Below, in pieces: positions 54,526 through 62,932 of a stretch of DNA of 64,000 bases. Source of the DNA: Methylophilales bacterium (GTDB lineage: Bacteria > Pseudomonadota > Gammaproteobacteria > Burkholderiales > Methylophilaceae); NCBI GenBank assembly GCA_019823025.1, contig CP081940.1, positions 1-64,000 of the forward strand, given 5' to 3'. Position numbers and translations under genes: made by a program. The notes beneath the pieces were generated by a model. The model had not been told where the DNA came from. It saw only the letters and a list, made by a program, of their open reading frames with translations, and ran no database searches. The first letter of the stretch is position 1. Every line of letters starts with the position of its first letter.

Positions 54526-55269
54526 ATGAAAAATAAAGATCAAAAAATATTACAGAATTGGATAGATACACTTCAAGGTATCAATGTACGTGGTATGGAT
54601 TCGAAGGTTAGATTAGAAGCACGCTTGCTGAAGAAAGCGTGGTTAGAGGAGAGTAAAAAAATTGAAAACAAAATCCCTGATCACGATCCAGCTTTTTACC
54701 AAAATATTAAAGAGGCTTTAAAAAAGAAAAAGGATAAGATGGCTTCAAAAAATTTATGGACATCTTTTTTTGAAAATAAATTTAAAGCATTTCTAGTTGT
54801 TATATTGGGAACAGGCGTTGTTTATGCTTCAAAGAAAACATATGATGGATTGGTCTCTGTAGCTGAGGAGTTAAATCATGTTGTGCTTGCAAAAGATACC
54901 ACTAAAACTAAAGCTGAAAATGAAATTGAGGAAAACGGATTTTGGGATGAGCACTTCGATAAGCATGGCGGATTCACAGGGTTTTGGTCACGATATATTC
55001 CAAAAATTAATGAGAGGAATATTCCAATAGTAGAAGTTGATAATTTTTGCTCTCACAATGCCACCTTGAATTTTAATGCCTGTTTAGAATTGGCAAATCA
55101 ATACAACTCGAATGCAAGATTTAATCTAGGCCTTATGTATGAACTTGGCGTAAATGTCGATCAAAACTACCTTCAGGCATATGAGTGGTATAAAAAATCA
55201 TCCGCGCTTGGAAATGAAGATGCCAGATCGAACATGGAATACCTAATTAAAAAAGGTTTAGTTTATTAA
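54526..55269 (+). CDS. Probable anti-sigma factor with periplasmic Sel1 repeats
   Basis: A 247-residue protein with three parts. An N-terminal cytoplasmic region (residues 1-75, charged, helical) would bind the sigma factor. One membrane helix lies at ~84-100 (FLVVILGTGVVYASK). The periplasmic part contains FWDEHFDKHGGFTGFW and then one and a half Sel1 repeats (NARFNLGLMYELGV...AYEWYKKSSALGNEDA). The FWx3Fx4-5FxGF element recurs at the start of the next, exported Sel1 protein. No classical anti-sigma zinc motif is visible, so the call rests on topology and its place after the sigma gene. Confidence 0.7.
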   Translation: MKNKDQKILQNWIDTLQGINVRGMDSKVRLEARLLKKAWLEESKKIENKIPDHDPAFYQNIKEALKKKKDKMASKNLWTSFFENKFKAFLVVILGTGVVYASKKTYDGLVSVAEELNHVVLAKDTTKTKAENEIEENGFWDEHFDKHGGFTGFWSRYIPKINERNIPIVEVDNFCSHNATLNFNACLELANQYNSNARFNLGLMYELGVNVDQNYLQAYEWYKKSSALGNEDARSNMEYLIKKGLVY

Positions 55270-55284
55270 ATTCTAAAAATACTT

Positions 55285-55317
55285 CCTGACAATTAAACTT
55301 ATTTTCGTCTACCTAAT
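55285..55317 (+). promoter_or_regulatory. ECF-type promoter P2
   Basis: CCTGACAATT-N11-CGTCTACCTAAT, identical in both boxes and spacing to P1 at 52892-52924. It ends 27 bp before the ATG of the Sel1 protein and most likely is read by the sigma factor encoded just upstream. Confidence 0.85.
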
Positions 55318-55344
55318 ATTAATTTAATATTTAAAAGGTAGGTT

Positions 55345-56502
55345 ATGAAAATAAAAAGTTTATGTTTAACGTTCGTTCAATTACTTATGTTCTCATCTCT
55401 AGGTTACGCAAATGAGAGCTGCCAAAATGGTGACTTTTGGCAAACATGGTTTAAGGAAAGTCAATTTGTTGGTTTTGGAAACCCGCCCTCAACAAATCAA
55501 ATTGGCAATGCTCAATTAGAAAAAGCCAATCAGTATTATTTCGGCAATAATTTAACTAAAGACTATGCAAAAGCGCTAGAGCTCTATAAAAAGGCCGCAA
55601 ATAAAGGTATAGACGAGGCTAATTTTAGTCTTGGCTTGATGCATCACTACGGCAAAGGTAGGTTGGTGAGTTATCAGGAGGCTTATGACTTCTACTATAA
55701 ATCAGCAAAAAATAATAATCCTGAAGCACAATTTAATCTTGGCTTGATGGAGAGATATGGGCTTGGTAGACCAATAAATATGAAGAATGCATTCAGTTGG
55801 TTTGAAAAATCATCACGACAGCAAGTATCTCAAGATAGATATCAATGTAATGAACTAAGAGAAGGGCTTATTGAAGCTCAATACAATTTAGCGCAAATGT
55901 ATCACTATGGTCTGGGTACTCAAAAAAATCTCACTTATGCAGCAATGCTTTATGAGGTAGCAGCACAAAAAGGGATGAAAGAGGCTCAGTTTAATATTGC
56001 ACAAATTTTACATTATGGTCCTGATGAATTACTCAACTATGAAAAGGCTTATAGTTGGTATCAAAAAGCAGCAAATCAAAACTTACTAGAAGCTGAATTT
56101 AATCTTGGTCTTATGCATCAATATGGCCGAGGTACCTTTCAAGATTATGTATTAGCAAGGCAACATTATCTCAAAGCAGTTGAAGCTGATATAGCTGAGG
56201 CAGAGCTCAATCTCGGATTTTTATATTATTACGGACTTGGGGTGCCAGTGAATCCCTCTGTTGCATTTGAATACTTCAAAATTGCCTCTAAAAAAGATTT
56301 ACCCCAGGCACATTATCACCTCGGGTTAATTTATAAGGATGGAAATGGAGTCCAAAAAGATGATTTGGTAGCAAGTCAATGGTTCAAAAGAGCTTCTTCC
56401 TTAGGTGTAATTGAAGCAAAATCAATGATTAAAGAAATCTCAATGAGAGAATCAAAAGTCAAAATAAAAACAGAAACAGCAAGAAAAGGGGCAGCATCAT
56501 GA
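55345..56502 (+). CDS. Exported Sel1-repeat protein
   Basis: A 385-residue periplasmic or surface protein with a signal peptide (cleavage after LGYA). After an N-terminal element FWQTWFKESQFVGFG, about eight Sel1-like helical repeats follow, with the pattern A..NLGLM..YG.G...(D/N)Y..A..WY.KAA..G..EA; the third repeat carries an insert of ~14 residues containing a cysteine. A short basic tail ends the protein. Sel1 repeats mediate protein-protein contacts. It has its own ECF promoter P2. A likely role is sensing or scaffolding in the envelope together with the membrane Sel1 protein. Confidence 0.9.
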   Translation: MKIKSLCLTFVQLLMFSSLGYANESCQNGDFWQTWFKESQFVGFGNPPSTNQIGNAQLEKANQYYFGNNLTKDYAKALELYKKAANKGIDEANFSLGLMHHYGKGRLVSYQEAYDFYYKSAKNNNPEAQFNLGLMERYGLGRPINMKNAFSWFEKSSRQQVSQDRYQCNELREGLIEAQYNLAQMYHYGLGTQKNLTYAAMLYEVAAQKGMKEAQFNIAQILHYGPDELLNYEKAYSWYQKAANQNLLEAEFNLGLMHQYGRGTFQDYVLARQHYLKAVEADIAEAELNLGFLYYYGLGVPVNPSVAFEYFKIASKKDLPQAHYHLGLIYKDGNGVQKDDLVASQWFKRASSLGVIEAKSMIKEISMRESKVKIKTETARKGAAS

Positions 56503-56630
56503 TTAAGAATTATTTAGTAAAAAGTATAATTTTATTGCTTGCTGCTTCCACTCTCTTTCTCGTTCTTGATCAAAAGGTAGATGAAAGAATTGCAATAATG
56601 CAGAAGATAAATAACAACACAACAACGTAG
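56499..56630 (+). CDS. 43-residue single-helix membrane protein
   Basis: A short gene overlapping the Sel1 gene stop by four bases (ATGA), with AAAAGGGGC as ribosome site. It encodes MIKNYLVKSIILLLAASTLF, then LVLDQKVDERIAIMQKINNN and TTT: one membrane helix (residues ~6-24) and a short charged tail. It matches no family I recognise. Translational coupling suggests it works with the Sel1 protein in the ECF-controlled unit. Confidence 0.65.
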   Translation: MIKNYLVKSIILLLAASTLFLVLDQKVDERIAIMQKINNNTTT

Positions 56631-56699
56631 TGTGTGTTTTGTATTTATTCACAAGATGTATAATAGTTTTTTTCAAATTAAACTATCAGGGCATCAAAT

Positions 56700-57248
56700 A
56701 TGAAATCACTCAGAAGTTACCTTGTTTTTTCTATCATCATTTTTTCAATTTTTTTACAAGGATGCACAACAGTTATAAGTGCTGCCGGTGATAAGAGAGA
56801 TTTATCTACACAATACGATGATGAGAAAATTGGCTTTACTTGTACTAGTGATTTTTCTGATATTAAGGGAGAATTTAGAGCGAGTTGTAATGCTTACCAA
56901 GGTAAAGTTTTAGTAACAGGGCAGGCAGCCAATCAAGCAATTATTGATAAGGTAATTTCAACTGTTAAGAAAATTGAGAATGTGAAGACTGTTTATAACA
57001 AAATGACTGTTGGACCTAACAACACATCTTCAGGTATTGCTGACGATGTTGAAATTTCAGCCAAAGTAGTTACGGCTCTTCTTGAAACTGATGGAGTATC
57101 TAAGCTACACACAAGGATTTATACCGAGAGTGGAGTTGTTTACTTAATGGGTATAGTCACTCAATCAGCTGCTAATATAGCAATTAAAGTAACAAAGGCT
57201 ATCAAAGGTGTTAAAAAAGTTGATACCACTCTGTTAACAGTACAATAA
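56700..57248 (+). CDS. BON-domain lipoprotein, DolP (YraP)-like
   Basis: A 182-residue lipoprotein with a signal peptide ending in LQGC (lipidated cysteine ~22). Two BON domains follow: residues ~40-105 (KGEFRASCNAYQGKVLVTGQA...VKTVYNKMTV) and ~112-182 (EISAKVVTALLETDGVSKLHTRIYTESGVVYLMGIVT). This is the layout of DolP/YraP, an outer-membrane lipoprotein that supports envelope integrity. The length is normal. It may share a transcript with dps, 21 bp downstream. Confidence 0.9.
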   Translation: MKSLRSYLVFSIIIFSIFLQGCTTVISAAGDKRDLSTQYDDEKIGFTCTSDFSDIKGEFRASCNAYQGKVLVTGQAANQAIIDKVISTVKKIENVKTVYNKMTVGPNNTSSGIADDVEISAKVVTALLETDGVSKLHTRIYTESGVVYLMGIVTQSAANIAIKVTKAIKGVKKVDTTLLTVQ

Positions 57249-57269
57249 ACATTTACGAGGGAGTGCTAA

Positions 57270-57758
57270 ATGAGTAATGATAAAAGACAAATTGACATTG
57301 GTATAAATGACTCAGATAGACAACAAATTGCCGAAGGCCTCTCAAAGCTTCTAGCAGATACGTATACACTTTATTTAAATACGCATAATTTTCATTGGAA
57401 TGTGACAGGCCCAATGTTTAATACTTTACATTTAATGTTTATGGATCAATATACCGAGTTGTGGAATTCGGTTGATGTCATCGCAGAAAGAATTCGCGCC
57501 CTAGATCAATTTGCGATTGGCTCATATAAAGATTTTTCTCACTATTCATCTGTTAAGGATGCACCCTCAAATCCACCAAAGGCAGAGGAGATGATCGCGC
57601 TTTTAGTTGAGGGTCATGAGACCGTGATTAAGACTATCCGCAGTATTTATGAGTTAGTTGGAAAAGCGAGTGATCAGGCAACAGAGGATATGTTGACACA
57701 AAGAATAAATGTTCATGAAAAAACCGCGTGGATGCTTAGAAGCCTTCTAGAAAAATAA
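57270..57758 (+). CDS. dps: Dps/ferritin-like DNA-protecting protein
   Basis: A 162-residue Dps monomer; twelve form a hollow sphere that oxidises and stores iron and shields DNA. The ferroxidase residues lie in THNFHWNVTGPMFNTLHLMFMDQY and SVDVIAERIRALDQ. It begins with GAGGGAGTG as ribosome site. Pairing with the BON lipoprotein fits a stress-response unit. No OxyR or Fur site is evident to me. Confidence 0.95.
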   Translation: MSNDKRQIDIGINDSDRQQIAEGLSKLLADTYTLYLNTHNFHWNVTGPMFNTLHLMFMDQYTELWNSVDVIAERIRALDQFAIGSYKDFSHYSSVKDAPSNPPKAEEMIALLVEGHETVIKTIRSIYELVGKASDQATEDMLTQRINVHEKTAWMLRSLLEK

Positions 57759-57949
57759 TTCTAAATAAACCAAGGTTAAAATTTAGATAGCATATCTCTT
57801 ATTTTAGCTTAATTTGTTCCACCATTTATATGGATGATCCTTTATTACGAGATCCATTTTTTTATATCATCAGCAAAATCAATAACCACTCCAACAATGA
57901 ATATTACTGTAATATTTATTTTCACCTAGATAACCAAAGATAATATTTT

Positions 57950-58630
57950 ATGAAAAAAACAATAGATATTAACAATCCAGAAAATGACCAGTTTCTTGAG
58001 ATCATGCGAGAGTTGATGGAAACGTCAGAGCTTAAAAAAATAATGCCAGCAATATCTATGTTTGGAAGTGCAAGAACCAAAACGACAGATAAGTACTACC
58101 TAATGGCTGAGGAGGTCGCATATGATTTATCTAACCTAGGATTTTCTATTATCTCTGGAGGTGGGCCTGGAATTATGGAGGCTATCAATAAAGGAGCTTA
58201 CAAGGGGAAGTCCAACAGTATTGGCCTAAATATTATCTTGCCTCATGAGCAGGCACCAAACAGTTACCAAGATATTAGTTTTAACTTTAAATATTTCTTT
58301 ACTAGAAAGGTGATGTTTGTGAAGTATGCATCAGCATATGTCGTTTTTCCGGGAGGCTTTGGAACGCTTGATGAATTATTTGAAGTGATGACTTTGATGC
58401 AAACAAGAAAAATTCAACAATTTCCTATCATACTTGTCGGTAAAGATTTCTGGTCAGAATCATTGGCATGGATTAAAAAGCAACTGCTAGGAAATAGTCT
58501 TGTTGGCGACGAAGATTTAAATTTAATAAAGCTTGTCGACAATAAAGATGATATTAAACAATGTATAGAGGATTTTTATACAAGTGAAGGTAATAACTAT
58601 TGTCTGATTGAGCACAAAAACTTACTATAA
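57950..58630 (+). CDS. LOG family protein (TIGR00730), nucleotide 5'-monophosphate phosphoribohydrolase
   Basis: A 226-residue Rossmann-fold protein of the LOG family, which releases bases from nucleoside monophosphates. The PGGxGTxxE motif is present (FPGGFGTLDELFEVMTLMQTRK), along with VSGGGPGIMEAINKGA-type SGGGPGIMEA and FTRKVMFVKYASAYV. The N-terminal ~40 residues are the extra helical cap of the larger type of the family. It is 192 bp after dps and 24 bp before the lipid transport operon. Confidence 0.92.
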   Translation: MKKTIDINNPENDQFLEIMRELMETSELKKIMPAISMFGSARTKTTDKYYLMAEEVAYDLSNLGFSIISGGGPGIMEAINKGAYKGKSNSIGLNIILPHEQAPNSYQDISFNFKYFFTRKVMFVKYASAYVVFPGGFGTLDELFEVMTLMQTRKIQQFPIILVGKDFWSESLAWIKKQLLGNSLVGDEDLNLIKLVDNKDDIKQCIEDFYTSEGNNYCLIEHKNLL

Positions 58631-58654
58631 TGAATACAAAATCTAAATAGTTGA

Positions 58655-59800
58655 GTGCGTAATATTAATAATACTGCGAAAAATGAAATAAAGTTAATTA
58701 TCAAAAAAGAGCTTTTTGAGATAAATTTTTTTGGTCATTGGACGGCAGGTTCGGCTAATCAGGGAGTGGAAGAATTACTTTCAAACTTGGTCGACTATCC
58801 TAAAATTAAAAAACTGACATTTTCTACGAAAAAGCTAGACTCATGGGATAGTTTTTTTATGTCTCAGTTAATACTAATCATCGATTTTGCTAAGACCAAA
58901 AAAATCACTGTTGATATTAAATCTCTTCCAAAAGGTATTCAAGGGCTCCTAGCGCTTGCTTATTCTGTTCCAGAGAGAGATGGGGCAAGAAAGCAAAAGA
59001 AAAAAACATCCTTGATTGAATTAATCGGAAAAAGTTTGTTGGCTGCAAAAGTTGAGCTTAAAAATTTAGTCACCTTTCTAGGAGACCTTATTCAAAGCGC
59101 ATTTTCTCTAATCAAAGGAACAGGGCGTTTCCGTTTTGTTGATTTGATGACATATATACAGGACTGTGGGCCTGGCTCATTACCTATCGTCAGTTTAATT
59201 AGTTTTTTAGTTGGTCTGATATTGGCATTTGTAGGAGCACTCCAATTGTCATTATTTGGGGCCCAAATGTATCTGGCAGATCTCGTTGGCTTGGGTATGA
59301 CGCGTGAAATGGGTGCGCTTATGGTTGGCATTATCATGGCTGGACGAACGGGTGCTTCATATGCTGCGCAGATTGGTACCATGAACGTAAATAGCGAGAT
59401 AGATGCCTTAAAAACAATGGGATTTAATCCTATGGAATTTTTAGTGATGCCACGCATGTTGGCACTCATTTTAGTGATGCCACTGCTGTGTCTCTATGCT
59501 GACTTTATGGGTATGTTAGGAGGAGCAGCTGTAGCTATCGGCTTATTTGATATTTCCTCAACAGAGTATTGGACAAGAACTGAATTAGCTGTCCAGTTTA
59601 AAGATGTGCTAGTTGGTTTATTTAAAGCATCAATTTTTGGGATATTAATAGCCTACTCGGGATGTATAAGGGGTATGCAATGTGGTCGAAGTGCTTCAGC
59701 GGTCGGCGATGCTGCGACATCTGCAGTAGTTACGGGAATTATTTTAATCGTTATCTCCGATTCACTTATCACGATAATATTTAATCAACTTGGAATATAA
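58655..59800 (+). CDS. mlaE: MlaE-family ABC permease with N-terminal STAS-like domain
   Basis: A 381-residue inner-membrane permease of an Mce-type phospholipid transporter, starting at GTG. Residues ~1-110 form a STAS-like domain (FFGHWTAGSANQGVEELL, KLTFSTKKLDSWDSFFM). In the E. coli Mla system the STAS role is played by separate MlaB. The permease part shows the MlaE signature (VSLISFLVGLILAFVGALQL...GLGMTREMGALMVGIIMAGRTGASYAAQIGTMNVNSEIDAL). It is first of a four-gene operon with ATPase, Mce protein and lipoprotein. Confidence 0.93.
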   Translation: MRNINNTAKNEIKLIIKKELFEINFFGHWTAGSANQGVEELLSNLVDYPKIKKLTFSTKKLDSWDSFFMSQLILIIDFAKTKKITVDIKSLPKGIQGLLALAYSVPERDGARKQKKKTSLIELIGKSLLAAKVELKNLVTFLGDLIQSAFSLIKGTGRFRFVDLMTYIQDCGPGSLPIVSLISFLVGLILAFVGALQLSLFGAQMYLADLVGLGMTREMGALMVGIIMAGRTGASYAAQIGTMNVNSEIDALKTMGFNPMEFLVMPRMLALILVMPLLCLYADFMGMLGGAAVAIGLFDISSTEYWTRTELAVQFKDVLVGLFKASIFGILIAYSGCIRGMQCGRSASAVGDAATSAVVTGIILIVISDSLITIIFNQLGI

Positions 59801-59804
59801 GTAA

Positions 59805-60557
59805 ATGTCACAAGCTTGTATTACGATAAAAAAAATGACCATGGCTTATGGTGATTTCATTATCCAAAGGGATTTGGATTTTAAAATCAATCAAGGCGAT
59901 ATCTTTGTCATCATGGGCGGAAGTGGTTGCGGTAAGAGTACCTTAATGATGCACCTAATTGGAATGATTGCACCTTCAAAAGGGAGCATTCACTATGGTA
60001 ATGAAAATTTGTGGGGCTCTAATGCTTCAAACCAGAGATTATTATTAAATAAGACGGGTGTCCTATTTCAAAGCGGTGCTTTATTAAGCTCAATGACACT
60101 GGGTGAAAATATTGCTCTACCAATTTCTGAGCATACCGAATTAAATAAAAAAAATATTCAAGAAATCGTTGACTACAAGCTTTCCCTTGTGGGTCTGTCA
60201 GGCTTTAGTGATTTTTATCCATCTGAAATTAGTGGCGGCATGCAAAAGAGGGCGGGGCTCGCAAGAGCGATGGCGCTAGATCCTGAAATTTTATTTTTTG
60301 ATGAGCCATCCGCTGGCCTTGATCCGATAAGTTCTAAATTACTTGATGATTTGATCTTAAGTTTAAGGGATAATTTAAATGCTACTATAGTGATGGTGAC
60401 GCATGAGCTCGCAAGTATATTTGCAATCGGGAGCAATTCGGTTTTTCTTGACCCGGAATCTAGGACAATGATAGCTGAGGGCGACCCAAAAAAATTATTG
60501 AAAACATCTCAGGATGAGAGAGTAATTAAATTTTTATCAAGAAGTAAAAAATTATGA
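59805..60557 (+). CDS. mlaF: MlaF-family ABC transporter ATPase
   Basis: A 250-residue ATPase of the lipid transporter. Walker A is GGSGCGKST, the signature SGGMQKRAGLARAMALDP is that of the MlaF group, Walker B is ILFFDEPSAGLDPI, and the switch histidine is in MVTHELASI. It begins 4 bp after the permease gene and ends 13 bp before the Mce gene. Confidence 0.95.
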   Translation: MSQACITIKKMTMAYGDFIIQRDLDFKINQGDIFVIMGGSGCGKSTLMMHLIGMIAPSKGSIHYGNENLWGSNASNQRLLLNKTGVLFQSGALLSSMTLGENIALPISEHTELNKKNIQEIVDYKLSLVGLSGFSDFYPSEISGGMQKRAGLARAMALDPEILFFDEPSAGLDPISSKLLDDLILSLRDNLNATIVMVTHELASIFAIGSNSVFLDPESRTMIAEGDPKKLLKTSQDERVIKFLSRSKKL

Positions 60558-60570
60558 GAGTATTAAAATA

Positions 60571-61584
60571 ATGAGTAAGCAAGTAAGCCCTACGTTAATA
60601 GGTTCATTTTTTCTTGCCGCCTTAGGTCTTGTGATTATTGCTATTTTGATGTTTGGTGGAGGTAGTTATTTTAAAAAACATCATCAGTTTGTTTTATTTT
60701 TTCATACAGAAAATAATTTAAATGGCTTAAATGTAGGTGCGCCAGTCAAGCTTGAAGGGGTAAAGATAGGCGAGGTCAAGGAAGTCGCGCTCTTACTGGA
60801 TGAAAAAACGCTAGATGTTGTTAAGCCTGTGGTAATTGAGTTAGATTACTCAAACATTATAAATGATGATGGTGATGATACTGATTTTGAATCAAAAGAT
60901 GGCGATGAACACAATCAATCAACAAAGAATTTTATTAAAAAGGGATTGAAAGCGCAATTAAAAACACAAAGTTTGTTGACAGGTTTATTGTATATTGAGT
61001 TTCAATTCAGCCCTCAGGATGAAGTGGTGATGAGTGGAAGAAATTTTCGTGACTTACAAGAGCTTCCTACCACAACAAATGTCACTGAAGACCTAAAAAG
61101 GGAGGCCCAGGAAGTAGCAGATAGAATTGGTAAACTCCCTCTCGAAGAGATTGTTGAGGATTTAGCAGTCAACATGCATGAGATAAAAGTGATTTTGACA
61201 TCAAAATCACTTAAAGAAAATCGACAAGGGGTTAATCAATCCATTAAAGAGATGGAAAAGTTGTTAATAAACTTAAACGACAACTTTACACCACTCATGT
61301 TAAATTTAAACGGGACAATGAAGGATACTCGGGTGGTCGTGCAGGAATTTTCAAGGGAGATAAAACCTGTTTTGAGTTCCTTAGAAAAAACATTAAACAA
61401 GGCAACTGAACTATTATCTGAATCGCAATACGCAGTGCGCTCATTTGAGGATTTTTCGTCACCTGAAGCACCACTATGGCAGGCATTAGAAGCACTTAAA
61501 GAGGCGGCTGAATCAACTAAAAATTTAACAGATACGCTGGAAAGAAATCCTGAGTCAATAATTTACGGTAAGGGTGATGAATAA
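60571..61584 (+). CDS. mlaD: MlaD-like Mce-domain protein
   Basis: A 337-residue periplasmic lipid-binding protein held by one N-terminal membrane helix (residues ~10-30). The Mce domain follows (FFHTENNLNGLNVGAPVKLEGVKIGEVKEV; GLKAQLKTQSLLTGLLYIEF). It is longer than E. coli MlaD (183), with a helical C-terminal extension of ~150 residues, as in PqiB/YebT-type neighbours. An acidic insert (DDGDDTDFESKDGDEH) lies in the Mce domain. The stop is near the next start. Confidence 0.92.
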   Translation: MSKQVSPTLIGSFFLAALGLVIIAILMFGGGSYFKKHHQFVLFFHTENNLNGLNVGAPVKLEGVKIGEVKEVALLLDEKTLDVVKPVVIELDYSNIINDDGDDTDFESKDGDEHNQSTKNFIKKGLKAQLKTQSLLTGLLYIEFQFSPQDEVVMSGRNFRDLQELPTTTNVTEDLKREAQEVADRIGKLPLEEIVEDLAVNMHEIKVILTSKSLKENRQGVNQSIKEMEKLLINLNDNFTPLMLNLNGTMKDTRVVVQEFSREIKPVLSSLEKTLNKATELLSESQYAVRSFEDFSSPEAPLWQALEALKEAAESTKNLTDTLERNPESIIYGKGDE

Positions 61585-61585
61585 A

Positions 61586-62197
61586 ATGAATCTATACTTA
61601 ACTAAAAGACTTCTTAAATATACTTTTTTATTATGTTTAACATTTCTAATTTTAGGTTGTGCTAAAAGCAGTAAGCCGGTTGAGTACTATATGCTAGATG
61701 CCTCAGTTGGAATAGACAACAACCAAACTTCAAAGGGTGATGAAGGCCCCATGATTGGATTAGGTCCGATTAGATTACCGGAATACTTAGACCGATTTCA
61801 AATGGTTGTCGCTGTCTCTGAAAATAAATATAAGTTGATAGACGGTCATCGATGGGCAGAAAAATTAGACCAAAATATTTCCTTAGCATTGTTTAAGACA
61901 CTTCCCTCACAGTTAGGCACTGATAGAATGATCCGTTACCCCTGGCCACAAAGACCAGGTGTTGATTTTCAGGTCAAGATTGATATTTTAGAGTTAAATG
62001 TTGACCAGGATGGTCAAAGTCAGTTGGTGGCTCAGTGGTCAATTAAATCCAACGACAAAACAATCTTAAATAAAAGATCCACATTTACAGCTCAAGCCTC
62101 AACAACGGATATTGATAAAATGGTCCAAGCACAGAGTGAGTGTCTGACTCAACTTGGTCAAGAAATAGTAGTAAATCTCAAACCCTTACTTAAGTAA
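61586..62197 (+). CDS. PqiC/YmbA-type ABC transport auxiliary lipoprotein
   Basis: An about 203-residue lipoprotein with signal peptide and lipobox LILGC, followed by the family pattern VEYYMLDASVG, GLGPIRLPEYLDRFQMVVAVSEN, WAEKLDQNISLALFKTL and YPWPQRPGVDFQVKIDILEL. These proteins sit at the outer membrane and accept or contact Mce bridges. I set the start at the ATG at 61586, one base after the mlaD stop and suitably spaced from AAGGGTG; a GTG at 61574 and ATG at 61577 are possible. Confidence 0.9.
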   Translation: MNLYLTKRLLKYTFLLCLTFLILGCAKSSKPVEYYMLDASVGIDNNQTSKGDEGPMIGLGPIRLPEYLDRFQMVVAVSENKYKLIDGHRWAEKLDQNISLALFKTLPSQLGTDRMIRYPWPQRPGVDFQVKIDILELNVDQDGQSQLVAQWSIKSNDKTILNKRSTFTAQASTTDIDKMVQAQSECLTQLGQEIVVNLKPLLK

Positions 62198-62205
62198 AAA
62201 ATACC

Positions 62206-62925
62206 TTGGAACAAGTCCGTATTTCAAAAATATTATCCGAGCTTGGCTTATGTTCCAGAAGAGAAGCTGACGAATATATAAAGCAAGGCCAGGTTTTGCT
62301 TGATGGAAAGGTGGTTAATGAGCTAGGAACCAAGGCTTACCGCTCACAAAAGGTTGAGCTAAATAAGAAGGGCAAGCTTAAACAATCAAAAAAATTAACC
62401 ATTCTGCTCAATAAGCCCGTGGGTTATATTTCTCACCTGGATGACGATAAAGAATTTAAACCTGCCTCAGACTTAATAAATCAAGATAATTATTTCTCCA
62501 ATGAGTTAAACAATCGCGATCCCTTATTTAATAGGGAGGGCTTAGCTCCTGCTGGCCGGCTAGATATTGACTCAACAGGACTGTTAATTCTGACTCAAGA
62601 TGGCACGATGGCCAAAAAAATTATTGGCGAGAATGTCGTTGTTGAAAAGGAATATCTAGTGAAGGTGCAGGGCAATTTAACTGATGAAAACTTAAGACTT
62701 TTAAACCATGGACTCACTTTAGATGGTTATAAGTTAAAACCTGCAAAAGTATCCTGGCAAAATGAAGACCAACTCAAGTTTGTACTCATTGAAGGACGTA
62801 ATCGTCAAATTAGAAAGATGTGCGCCATGGTTAACCTTAAAGTCACTAGTCTTAAAAGGGTGCGTATTGGGGATATCAAATTAGGGAATTTGCCACTAGG
62901 GCAATGGCGTTTTTTAAAAAAATAA
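62206..62925 (+). CDS. rluF: 23S rRNA/tRNA pseudouridine synthase, RluF-like (RsuA family)
   Basis: A 239-residue RNA modification enzyme, starting at TTG. An S4 domain covers residues ~3-60 (RISKILSELGLCSRREADEYI), then the catalytic domain with the aspartate in GRLDIDSTGLLILTQDG. The family end motif is EGRNRQIRKMCAMV. The pattern and the hexapeptide arrangement are closest to RluF, but other members of the RsuA/RluB/RluE/RluF family cannot be excluded. It follows the lipid operon by 8 bp and may be read through from it. Confidence 0.85.
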   Translation: MEQVRISKILSELGLCSRREADEYIKQGQVLLDGKVVNELGTKAYRSQKVELNKKGKLKQSKKLTILLNKPVGYISHLDDDKEFKPASDLINQDNYFSNELNNRDPLFNREGLAPAGRLDIDSTGLLILTQDGTMAKKIIGENVVVEKEYLVKVQGNLTDENLRLLNHGLTLDGYKLKPAKVSWQNEDQLKFVLIEGRNRQIRKMCAMVNLKVTSLKRVRIGDIKLGNLPLGQWRFLKK

Positions 62926-62932
62926 CTAGCGT

